DNA of 5,841 nucleotides from CAADGU01 sp964581605 (GTDB lineage Bacteria; Chloroflexota; Anaerolineae; Promineifilales; Promineifilaceae): positions 1 to 5,841 of the forward strand of contig CAZOPF010000185.1 in NCBI GenBank assembly GCA_964581605.1. The letters are read 5' to 3'. Numbering within the stretch: the stretch's first letter is position 1; each line of letters opens with the position of its first letter. This document shows, in pieces, positions 1-5,841 of the stretch. Position numbers and translations under genes: made by a program. The notes beneath the pieces were generated by a model. It was not told where the DNA came from. It searched no databases and saw only the letters and a list, made by a program, of their open reading frames with translations.

Positions 1-203
1 TGGTCATCCCCACCGAACCGTACCCCAGCATTTTGGAAGATGGCGGCCTGCACATTTATGAGCGCATGTTAGACACGGCCCCCTTTATTTTTCATGGCAG
101 TTATGTGGATGGCTGCCTGACGCGCCTCTCCACCGACCCGCTGCTGAACGTCTCGGCCGGCGGTGGTTCGACGGTGCCCACGTTTGTGGTGGAGAAGCGG
201 TGA
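1..203 (+). CDS. 3' end of an unidentified protein-coding gene (partial)
   Basis: The frame starting at position 3 is open from the left edge to a TGA at 201-203 and gives 66 residues, ending in VPTFVVEKR. The tail is a plausible globular C-terminus, with a segment reading HIYERMLDTAPFIFHGSYVD and a glycine-rich SAGGGST stretch. It has no membrane segment and no motif I can tie to a family. The start and most of the gene lie outside the window. Codon use (GCC, CTG, GAC, ACC) looks like normal coding sequence and is slightly richer in GC than the operon to the right. It runs in the same direction as the next gene, 27 bases upstream of it, so the two may be co-transcribed. I do not recognise the product and give no function. 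Confidence 0.6.
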   Translation, partial: VIPTEPYPSILEDGGLHIYERMLDTAPFIFHGSYVDGCLTRLSTDPLLNVSAGGGSTVPTFVVEKR

Positions 204-219
204 GATCATTCGCGTTGGC

Positions 220-227
220 GGAGGTGA
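220..227 (+). promoter_or_regulatory. Strong Shine-Dalgarno site for the pRiA4b ORF-3-like gene
   Basis: GGAGGTGA matches eight bases of the ideal anti-16S complement. Its GGAGG core ends 6 bases before the ATG at 231. It fixes that ATG as the start and suggests efficient translation. Confidence 0.75.
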
Positions 228-230
228 CAA

Positions 231-791
231 ATGGCCGCGAAAGCAAAAATTTACCAGTTCAAAGTGACGCTCAAAGGGATACGGCCGCCTATCTGGCGAC
301 GATTCCAGGTGGAAAGTCACATCACCTTTCTGGATTTGCACCACATTCTCCAGGCTGTCATGGGCTGGTATGGGTATCACCTGCACCAGTTTTTCGTCAA
401 CGGCTATAACCTGACCGACCGGGCCACCCTGGAAGAAAGTGGTTACGGCGATGGTGACGTGGCCAAAAGCTGGCTGGGCAAATTTGTGCAGCAGGAAGGG
501 CAGAAGTTTGTTTATGAGTATGATTTTGGCGACAGTTGGGAACATGAACTGTTGCTGGAAAAAATCCTGGAACCGGAAGCCGGTGCCTCTTACCCGCGCT
601 GCCTGAAAGGGAAACGCGCCTGCCCGCCGGAGGATTGTGGCGGTGTGTGGGGATACCAGGAATTGCTGGAAGTGCTGCAAGACCCGGAACACCCTGAATA
701 TGAAGAGCTGTTGGAATGGGTGGATGAGGAGTTCGACCCGGAAGCGTTTGACCTGGAAGGGGTGAATCAACGGCTGTCGCGGTTGGGGTGA
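231..791 (+). CDS. Plasmid pRiA4b ORF-3 family protein
   Basis: This is a complete 186-aa protein. Its sequence has the marks of the PRiA4_ORF3 family (Pfam PF07929): an opening strand with KIYQFKVTLKGIRPPIWRRFQV (residues 5-26 approximately), a helix with TFLDLHHILQAVMGW followed by HLHQFF, then FVYEYDFGDSWEHELLLEKIL near residues 93-113. A conserved cysteine/proline stretch (YPRCLKGKRACPPEDCGGVWGY) and a terminal acidic segment with EEFDPEAFDLEGVNQRL complete it. The length is normal for single-domain members. The family is common on plasmids and in accessory regions, and its biochemical role is not established; the C-rich PPEDCGG segment could bind a metal, but that is inference. There is no signal peptide or membrane helix, so it should be cytosolic. 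The start at 231 is supported by the strong ribosome-binding site. A 152-base gap separates it from the operon downstream, so a link to the Ssp-like genes is not shown. Confidence 0.9.
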   Translation: MAAKAKIYQFKVTLKGIRPPIWRRFQVESHITFLDLHHILQAVMGWYGYHLHQFFVNGYNLTDRATLEESGYGDGDVAKSWLGKFVQQEGQKFVYEYDFGDSWEHELLLEKILEPEAGASYPRCLKGKRACPPEDCGGVWGYQELLEVLQDPEHPEYEELLEWVDEEFDPEAFDLEGVNQRLSRLG

Positions 792-809
792 TACGGCTGC
801 ATTGTTCAG

Positions 810-835
810 TCAACTTGCACGCTTGCACGAGTTGA
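810..835. promoter_or_regulatory. Imperfect palindrome, candidate operator or weak hairpin
   Basis: TCAACTTG (810-817) pairs with CGAGTTGA (828-835), an 8-bp stem with one G-T mismatch around a 10-base centre. It starts 18 bases after the stop of the preceding gene and ends just upstream of the promoter candidate at 839-866. No T-run follows it, so it is a poor intrinsic terminator; its place next to a promoter fits an operator for a dimeric regulator better. This is inference from position and symmetry only. Confidence 0.3.
814..829. repeat. Tandem 8-bp direct repeat (CTTGCACG x2)
   Basis: Two perfect adjacent copies of CTTGCACG occupy 814-821 and 822-829, inside the imperfect palindrome at 810-835. 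Two copies of a short word immediately upstream of a promoter can be a pair of protein half-sites, or simple slippage. Two copies cannot decide between these. Confidence 0.6.
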
Positions 836-838
836 ATT

Positions 839-866
839 GTGATAACGGGGATAAAGCTGTTAAAAT
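839..866 (+). promoter_or_regulatory. Candidate extended -10 promoter for the Ssp-like operon
   Basis: TAAAAT at 861-866 matches the -10 consensus at 5 of 6 bases and is preceded by TG at 858-859 with one base between, the extended -10 arrangement. GTGATA at 839-844 (4 of 6 to TTGACA) lies 16 bases upstream as a weak -35. The stretch from about 832 to 880 is clearly more AT-rich than its surroundings. Transcription would begin around 873-875, leaving a leader of about 70 bases before the ATG at 944. It is the only intergenic region long enough to hold a promoter for the three-gene operon. Confidence 0.35.
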
Positions 867-933
867 CCAATTGACACAAGAACAACCGCCGCAACTTTAG
901 GGCACACTATCGGGCGATGATCAGATGATAACT

Positions 934-940
934 GGAGAGG
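934..940 (+). promoter_or_regulatory. Ribosome-binding site deciding the start of the PP-loop gene
   Basis: GGAGAGG abuts a TTG at 941 and lies 3 bases before an ATG at 944; from the GGAG core the distance to the ATG is 6 bases. A start at TTG would leave almost no spacer, so the ATG at 944 is preferred. Confidence 0.6.
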
Positions 941-943
941 TTG

Positions 944-2674
944 ATGATTTCTGTACTCAACTGGTGTAGTCAATGCCAGCACCCCATTTTTGCTCCTGAA
1001 AATGCGATATGTCCGGTTTGCCAGAGCCAGACCAGGTATTTAACGACAGATGCTCGCCCGGTGTTTGCTCGTGAACGACGTATCCTGCAATACTTTGGGT
1101 TTGGCCCCTTAACGACTGATGCCATATGGCGGAGCGGGAAGAGTCGTTTCTACTATATCAACGGGGAATCAGTCTCGCTACCCAATTCAGCCGAAATCAA
1201 AGACCATCTTCCGGCCATTGCTGAATACATCCGTGATAGCCAACACTATGACAGCCTGGATGAGCAACTTATTCACGATTACCGTCGTCAATTGCAAGCC
1301 AATATCAATCACCTGCGAGCGATAGAGGATGAGGCATTTCAGTTTGTGAATCATGCGGTTAAGCGATTCCCACGCCGCTTGCTGATGGTTTCGTTTAGCG
1401 GCGGGAAGGACAGCACGGCCGTTTCCAGCGTTGTGCGCCGTGCCTTGAGCCGCTCAGACGTTTTGCATATATTCGGCGATACCACTTTGGAAGATGAGCA
1501 CACCTACAATTACGTGCAACGTTTCCAACAAGAAAATCCGCTCATCCCTTTCTTTAACGCTCGCGCCGAGCATGACTTTCACGAGTTGGTTGAGCAAATG
1601 GGGCCGCCCAGCCGGGTGATGCGCTGGTGCTGCACCATTTTTAAGGCAGGCCCTATCAACAACCTGCTGCAAACGCTTGGCGACCAAAAGGTGCTGACCT
1701 TTTACGGGATTCGGCATAATGAATCGGCGCGGCGCAGTAAATATCATCGCATGTCCTGGAATGACCCCGACCGCTTAGGCACAGTTGTTAGGGTGGATCA
1801 GGATGCTGAATTAAATGCCGTAACGGTAGGCGCTAAGATCGGGCAGCAGGCTACCGCCTCACCCATTATTGACTGGACAGAGTTTGAAGTTTGGCTTTAC
1901 ATTCTACTCAATGAGTTGGACTTCAATAAATCTTATCGCTTAGGATACAGTCGCGTGGGGTGTTGGTTATGCCCGCTTAACTCGGAATGGTCGGAAATGT
2001 TAGCCAGCATTTTCTTTCCCGAAGATGCAGCCCGGTGGCGGGCGCAGTTGATTGATTTTGCTTACCGAATTGGTAAACCTGATCCCGAAGAGTACATAGA
2101 TGATCGGGCATGGGTAAAACGGTTTGGTGGGGCCGGTCATCCAAATCAATTCCATATGCTGGAAGTAAAGCCATGTGGCGATATGGCTAACACGCGGCAG
2201 GTAGAGGTCAATCGCCCGGTCAATGTAGAATTAGAGGAGTTCCTCAAGCCGTTGGGCAAGATTATTCGGGATCGCTGCCGCCCCGCATTTGGGGAACTAT
2301 ATTTAGAAGGACGGCCGAATCAGGATTGGGATGCGCTGATTGTGCAGGCCCCGGAGAACAGTACCACCATTCGCTTCACGGTCATTAATCCCAAGAAGCC
2401 GATGGAGCAGTTGAGCCACTACTTCAAACATCAGGCATCTAAATTCCAGACCTGTATTCAATGCACTGCCTGTTCGGCGGCCTGTCCACATGGGGCGATC
2501 ACCATCAAGCCGGACCAGCGAATTTATGAAATTGATCAGGACGTTTGCACTGGCTGTATGGAATGTGTGACCCATTTTGGCTCAACCGGCTGTTTGGTGG
2601 CTAAGAGTTTGAGTGTATTTGGCAGTGCCAAAGAACAGGTCGGCGATTCTATTCCTTTACCCATGTTGGGATAA
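944..2674 (+). CDS. SspD/DndC-like PP-loop sulfurtransferase with zinc ribbon and dicluster ferredoxin domain
   Basis: This 576-aa protein belongs to the PAPS reductase/PP-loop ATP pyrophosphatase family. Residues are counted from the ATG at 944. The N-terminus has a zinc-ribbon pattern, C8-x2-C11 and C23-x2-C26. The PP-loop SGGKDS is at 152-157, on a strand reading LLMVSF. An adjacent cysteine pair (WCC, C229-C230, followed by TIFKAGP) and CWLCP (C340, C343) are the usual places for an iron-sulfur cluster or sulfur-relay cysteines in DndC-like members. The C-terminus has C504-x2-C507-x2-C510-x3-C514-P, a classic [4Fe-4S] motif, then C535-x2-C538-x2-C541-x8-C550, a second cluster with a wide last spacing. 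Assimilatory CysH proteins are roughly 240 aa, so this is not a plain PAPS reductase. With DUF4007 and an ATPase directly behind it, the best role is SspD: activating substrate with ATP and moving sulfur onto the DNA backbone. The ferredoxin part would supply electrons; that is inference. It is cytosolic, with no signal peptide. The sspD equivalence rests on family and neighbours, so no symbol is given. Confidence 0.85.
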   Translation: MISVLNWCSQCQHPIFAPENAICPVCQSQTRYLTTDARPVFARERRILQYFGFGPLTTDAIWRSGKSRFYYINGESVSLPNSAEIKDHLPAIAEYIRDSQHYDSLDEQLIHDYRRQLQANINHLRAIEDEAFQFVNHAVKRFPRRLLMVSFSGGKDSTAVSSVVRRALSRSDVLHIFGDTTLEDEHTYNYVQRFQQENPLIPFFNARAEHDFHELVEQMGPPSRVMRWCCTIFKAGPINNLLQTLGDQKVLTFYGIRHNESARRSKYHRMSWNDPDRLGTVVRVDQDAELNAVTVGAKIGQQATASPIIDWTEFEVWLYILLNELDFNKSYRLGYSRVGCWLCPLNSEWSEMLASIFFPEDAARWRAQLIDFAYRIGKPDPEEYIDDRAWVKRFGGAGHPNQFHMLEVKPCGDMANTRQVEVNRPVNVELEEFLKPLGKIIRDRCRPAFGELYLEGRPNQDWDALIVQAPENSTTIRFTVINPKKPMEQLSHYFKHQASKFQTCIQCTACSAACPHGAITIKPDQRIYEIDQDVCTGCMECVTHFGSTGCLVAKSLSVFGSAKEQVGDSIPLPMLG

Positions 2675-2678
2675 CATC

Positions 2679-3590
2679 ATGAGTTTGACTTTTGCCAAAC
2701 ACGAGACCTTTCACATCCGTGAGGGGTGGTTGTTTAAGGGGATGGCGGCCGTTGCCGAAGCGACACAGAGTGACACACCCTACAACTTCTTTTTGGAAGC
2801 TGATGCCCCGGAGCGATTGGGCATGGGGCGCAACATGGTACGCGCCCTGCGTTATTGGATGCAAGCCACTGGTTTGGCTGTGGAGCAGTATGAAGGGCAC
2901 TCTGTACCCCGGCTGACGCAGTTTGGCGAATTGGTGTGGCAGCATGACCCTTACCTGGAAAATGAGGGGACTCTCTGGCTTATTCATTACTATTTGTCCG
3001 GCAACCGGGATGAGGCCACAAGCTGGTATTGGTTTTTCAATCATTTTGCGTCGGTTTCTTTTAGCGATAAACAGGCATCGGAAGCGTTACAGAATTGGGT
3101 AATCACCGTGGAACCAGACCGCCGCGTGGCGCAAAGCTCGCTGAAAAAGGATGTGGCCTGCCTGTTGCGAACTTATCTGCTGGATGGCAAAGGAAGCAAC
3201 CCGGAGAATTTGTTGGAATCGCCGCTGGCACAGTTGGGCATTTTGGCGCAGTTTGGCGAGGGGGGGCAGAAAAGGTACCACTGGCAAAAAGCGGATACAA
3301 ACCAGCTACATCCTTTGATTTTGTTATATGTGCTGGTAGATCGGCAGCGGCAGGAACGGCCGTCTCTCTCCGAAGTGCGTCTCAGTCAGGTCTTACAAGA
3401 GCCGATGAACGCGGGCCGGGTGTTTAATCTGACAACGGCCGTTCTCACTGACCTGATCGCTGCCCTGAATAAAGAGTATCCTGACCTGGCCGTGCGTTTT
3501 GTGCGTACTGCTGGTCTGGATCAACTCACACTGCCAGAAGTAGATTGCACTGAAATTCTTGCCCGCTACTACGCGGATACCACCCTGTAA
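2679..3590 (+). CDS. DUF4007 family protein, SspB-like
   Basis: This 303-aa protein is the usual length for DUF4007 (PF13182, about 300 aa). Recognisable blocks are FAKHETFHIREGWLFKGM at 5-22, LGMGRNMVRALRYWMQATGL at 47-66, DPYLENEGTLWLIHYYL at 90-106, a tryptophan-rich SWYWFFNHF at 115-123, SSLKKDVACLLRTY at 153-166, and a C-terminal part beginning HPLILLYVLV at 211-220 that looks like a helical or winged-helix domain. In the Ssp phosphorothioation system the DUF4007 protein is SspB, reported as a DNA nickase needed for modification; the nickase role here is carried over by family. The ATG at 2679 is 4 bases after the upstream stop, with GGGA at 2668-2671 as ribosome site 7 bases before it. 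An in-frame GTG at 2613 would add 22 residues overlapping the upstream gene and lacking family similarity, so it was not chosen. Translational coupling with the PP-loop gene is likely. Confidence 0.88.
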   Translation: MSLTFAKHETFHIREGWLFKGMAAVAEATQSDTPYNFFLEADAPERLGMGRNMVRALRYWMQATGLAVEQYEGHSVPRLTQFGELVWQHDPYLENEGTLWLIHYYLSGNRDEATSWYWFFNHFASVSFSDKQASEALQNWVITVEPDRRVAQSSLKKDVACLLRTYLLDGKGSNPENLLESPLAQLGILAQFGEGGQKRYHWQKADTNQLHPLILLYVLVDRQRQERPSLSEVRLSQVLQEPMNAGRVFNLTTAVLTDLIAALNKEYPDLAVRFVRTAGLDQLTLPEVDCTEILARYYADTTL

Positions 3591-3600
3591 AGGACATTCT

Positions 3601-5841
3601 ATGGCGGACACGGCCGTGACCATTGCCCCTCTGCGGGCCATCTCTCCCCATTTTCAGCGCTCCATCAACATCACCTATGATGCTGGCAACGCTGACTACA
3701 TTGGTGGCTACATTCCCACACCCGGCGGTGCGATGGCGTTAGCCAACGTGCTAAAGAATGCTCAAGCGAACGGCCGTAACCGGGCGCATGTCCTCTACGC
3801 TCCCTACGGCTCCGGCAAATCACTGCTCAGTCTGGTGTTGGCTTCCCTCGTAGCGCACGATGCGGGGTGTGCTGAAGCTATCGCCGTCGTCTTAGATCGT
3901 CTGCAACGCCACTACCCGGCAGAAGCCGAGAGTATCACAGACTTATGGCAATCCGGGCGGCGTTTGCTGCCGGTGGTTTTGTCCGGTGATGAAGGCTCTT
4001 TAACAGTCGCTTTATTGCGCGGGCTAAACCGGGCCTTGGGGCAAATGGGATTGGCTGATTTGCGGCCACGTACCCAGTTCAAAGCGGCGATAGAAACAAT
4101 TACTCGATGGGAAAAGCAATATCCCGAAGCATTCCACAAACTGCAACTGTTGCTGCGCGAACAAAAACAAGATGTCGGCCAATTTCAAACGTTGCTGCAA
4201 GAGGCTGATCTTTCGGCTCTGGAGTCGTTCATCCGTTTATATCCGACTATTACGGCCGGGGCGCAGTTTGACCCTTATGCGGGCGTTTCGTTAGCCGAAG
4301 CATATCAGGCCACATCCGAACTATTGCATGAAGCAGATTGGGATGGCATTTTTGTCATTTGGGATGAGTTTGGCCGTTTTATGGAGGCCAAAGCAGGCGA
4401 AGCATTTGGCAGCGAGGCCGCCCGGCTGCAAGATTTTGCTGAGTTTTGTAATCGCAGCGGTGTGGCGCAGGTACATCTGGTATTGGTGACGCACCGGCAG
4501 CTTTCTACCTATGCGGCTGATTTGCCGCTGACCTATCAGCAAGAGTGGGCGCGTATTGCTGAACGTTTTTGGGCGCACGACGTTACCAGCGATCCGGCCG
4601 TTGTTTATCGGTTGATGGCGGAGGCATTCCTCACGCCGGACGAGGTACGATGGATGCACTTTATCACCGAACACGCGGCACAGTTCCGTGAGCAAACAGG
4701 TCATACTCTGGAATTAAATCTGTTTCCCGATGTGGATGATGTCGCTTTGCGGCAACATGTTATTGAACGAACCTGGCCGCTCCACCCCCTGACGGTCTAT
4801 GCCTTGCCCCGTCTTTCCAGTCAGGTGGCGCAAAATGAACGAACCCTATTTACCTTTTTAGCAGCCGATGAACCTCATACGCTGCAATACGCTTTGGCTG
4901 AAAATCAATCAGATAGTCAATGGTGGCAGATTGGTTTGGATGCGGCCTGGGATTATTTTGCCAATGGGGTGCGTTTGGATGCGCGTCCCGGTGGCTCTCA
5001 TGCCGTTTGGTCGGGCGTGATGTTTGCCTTGAGTAAGGTGGCCAGCGGCGATTGGCTGAGCCAGCGGATTGTGAAGGCAATGGGTGTGTTGAGCATTGTA
5101 GGTGAGGTGAACATACAAAAGGCATGGGACATTACCGGCAAGGTCGTGCCTTCGACGGATCTGATTGCCTGGGCTGTGGGTATTCATCGGGAGATGGCGC
5201 AATCTTATCTGGAAATGTTGATGCAGCGGCGGGCTGTGGCGTACCGGCAGGCAGATGGGTATTGGACATTTGTACGTGGCAGTGATATTGACCTGGAACA
5301 TGAAGTTGCCACGCTGGTTGAGACGAAACCTCCCAACCGGTTGCAGTTACGGCAGCTTTTGGAGAGCAGCGTATCGTTATCACCCCATTTGCCGCGCAGC
5401 CATAATTTGCAGCGGCGGTTGGTGCGTTATTTTCGGGCGGTGTATCGGTGGGCGGATGAGGTGCAACGGCCGTTAGGCAACGATGAAGCCCTCAAACAGT
5501 TAGGCGGTCATCAGGGATTCGCAGATGGGGTGGTGGTGTATGTGATTGCCACGACCGCTGTGGAACGGGAACAGGCGATGGCCGCCATTCAAAAGTTACC
5601 GGGTGGGCGGGCGGTGTATGTGGTGGCGGAACGGCCGTTACACCTGCAAGAGCCACTGCAACAACTGTTTGCCTTGCGTGAGTTGCAGCAAAACCCCGTC
5701 TTTTTGGAACGCGACCGCGACCGCCTACCCCGCGAAATTGGCTTTTTTGTGGAGGACGCCGAGCGACGATTGCAACGGGCATTGCGGCCGTTGTTGACCT
5801 ATGAAGGCGCGAGTTGGTTTTACCACAAAGGGGGGGCGTGG
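3601..5841 (+). CDS. P-loop ATPase, SspC-like (3' end beyond the window)
   Basis: The frame is open from ATG 3601 to the right edge: 747 codons and no stop, so the protein is larger than seen. AAAGGA at 3589-3594, 6 bases before the ATG, is the ribosome site, and the gap to the DUF4007 gene is 10 bases. The N-terminus has YIPTPGGAMALANVL (34-48 approximately) leading to Walker A, APYGSGKS at 67-74 (K73). Walker B is IFVIWDEFG at 250-258 with D255 and E256. LVLVTHRQLS at 293-302 sits where a sensor strand is expected, and an AERF at 320-323 resembles the E-x-R-F segment of large STAND/AAA-like phage-defence ATPases. Around 481-570 a winged-helix-like region ends in a GSDIDLE motif (560-566). 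The same fold occurs in large BREX-type ATPases, but the DUF4007 and PP-loop neighbours favour SspC. It would energise DNA loading or remodelling by the modification complex, in the cytosol. The SspC role is inferred from context; the ATPase call is direct. Confidence 0.82.
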   Translation, partial: MADTAVTIAPLRAISPHFQRSINITYDAGNADYIGGYIPTPGGAMALANVLKNAQANGRNRAHVLYAPYGSGKSLLSLVLASLVAHDAGCAEAIAVVLDRLQRHYPAEAESITDLWQSGRRLLPVVLSGDEGSLTVALLRGLNRALGQMGLADLRPRTQFKAAIETITRWEKQYPEAFHKLQLLLREQKQDVGQFQTLLQEADLSALESFIRLYPTITAGAQFDPYAGVSLAEAYQATSELLHEADWDGIFVIWDEFGRFMEAKAGEAFGSEAARLQDFAEFCNRSGVAQVHLVLVTHRQLSTYAADLPLTYQQEWARIAERFWAHDVTSDPAVVYRLMAEAFLTPDEVRWMHFITEHAAQFREQTGHTLELNLFPDVDDVALRQHVIERTWPLHPLTVYALPRLSSQVAQNERTLFTFLAADEPHTLQYALAENQSDSQWWQIGLDAAWDYFANGVRLDARPGGSHAVWSGVMFALSKVASGDWLSQRIVKAMGVLSIVGEVNIQKAWDITGKVVPSTDLIAWAVGIHREMAQSYLEMLMQRRAVAYRQADGYWTFVRGSDIDLEHEVATLVETKPPNRLQLRQLLESSVSLSPHLPRSHNLQRRLVRYFRAVYRWADEVQRPLGNDEALKQLGGHQGFADGVVVYVIATTAVEREQAMAAIQKLPGGRAVYVVAERPLHLQEPLQQLFALRELQQNPVFLERDRDRLPREIGFFVEDAERRLQRALRPLLTYEGASWFYHKGGAW

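Larger units (their letters stand above)
154..5790. repeat. Dispersed iterated palindrome CGGCCG (long form AACGGCCGTT)
   Basis: Reading by hand, CGGCCG begins at 154, 282, 1416, 2312, 2746, 3357, 3436, 3611, 3771, 4253, 4595, 5467, 5632 and 5785, that is 14 copies. Seven are flanked as ACGGCCGT (starting at 1415, 3356, 3435, 3610, 3770, 5466, 5631) and three as the full AACGGCCGTT (3434, 5465, 5630). Random sequence of about 54% GC would give roughly two of the 6-mer and well under one of the 8-mer. All copies are inside genes, and they fall in all three codon phases, so the drive is at the DNA level and not a repeated peptide. Confidence 0.75.

Noticed and set aside
69..770. Long open frame on the - strand (233 codons)
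   Set aside because: It lies opposite the pRiA4b ORF-3-like gene, whose family motifs and ribosome site are clear. The antisense product is low-complexity FQ/HP-rich with no recognisable domain.
810..835. Rho-independent terminator after the pRiA4b ORF-3-like gene
   Set aside because: The stem is short and contains a mismatch, the loop is 10 bases, and no T-run follows.
871..876. Perfect TTGACA as a -35 box
   Set aside because: No acceptable -10 lies 16-18 bases downstream; the sequence there (around 893-900, AACTTTAG) has almost no match to TATAAT.
397..894. Second - strand open frame reaching into the intergenic region
   Set aside because: It is antisense to the same gene, rich in proline and histidine as expected from shadow translation, and no family is recognisable.
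944..2674. Assimilatory PAPS/APS reductase (CysH) of sulfate assimilation
   Set aside because: The protein is more than twice the usual CysH length and carries zinc-ribbon and ferredoxin modules. No sulfate-assimilation genes are nearby, and DUF4007 and an ATPase follow it.
2613..2678. Upstream GTG start for the DUF4007 protein
   Set aside because: It would add 22 residues encoded inside the end of the PP-loop gene. The family similarity begins right after the ATG at 2679, which has its own ribosome site.
944..5841. Dnd (DndBCDE) double-strand phosphorothioation cluster
   Set aside because: The second gene is DUF4007 rather than DndB, DndD or DndE, and the ATPase shows no SMC-like coiled coil in the visible part.

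Overview
The window is bacterial DNA: tightly packed, nearly all coding on the + strand, with Shine-Dalgarno sites before each start. By eye the GC content is in the mid-50s percent. There is no rRNA or marker gene to fix the taxon. The composition, and a four-domain enzyme of a kind also seen in archaea and deep-branching bacteria, would fit an environmental lineage such as Chloroflexota, but that is a weak guess.

Left part (1-791). The 3' end of an unidentified gene is followed closely by a complete gene of the plasmid pRiA4b ORF-3 family (PRiA4_ORF3 fold, unknown function). A 152-base intergenic region (792-943) follows. It holds a tandem 8-bp repeat inside an imperfect palindrome, then an AT-rich stretch with an extended -10-like promoter candidate.

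Right part (944-5841). Three genes lie head to tail, with gaps of only 4 and 10 bases, so they are almost certainly one operon. In order they are: (1) a 576-aa PP-loop/PAPS-reductase-family protein with an N-terminal zinc ribbon and a C-terminal two-cluster ferredoxin domain; (2) a 303-aa DUF4007 protein; (3) a P-loop ATPase with clear Walker A and B motifs, still open at the right edge after 747 codons. This trio matches the SspD, SspB and SspC roles of the Ssp DNA phosphorothioation system, which places sulfur in the DNA backbone on one strand and works with a separate restriction component against phage. In that reading the PP-loop protein activates and transfers sulfur, the DUF4007 protein nicks or recognises DNA, and the ATPase supplies energy. 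The cysteine desulfurase (SspA) and the restriction partner (SspE or SspFGH) are not in the window and may lie beyond the right edge or elsewhere.

Two things stand out. The SspD-like protein carries its own zinc ribbon and ferredoxin modules, suggesting built-in electron delivery. At the DNA level, the palindrome CGGCCG (often ACGGCCGT or AACGGCCGTT) occurs far more often than chance and in all three codon phases, like a highly iterated palindrome.
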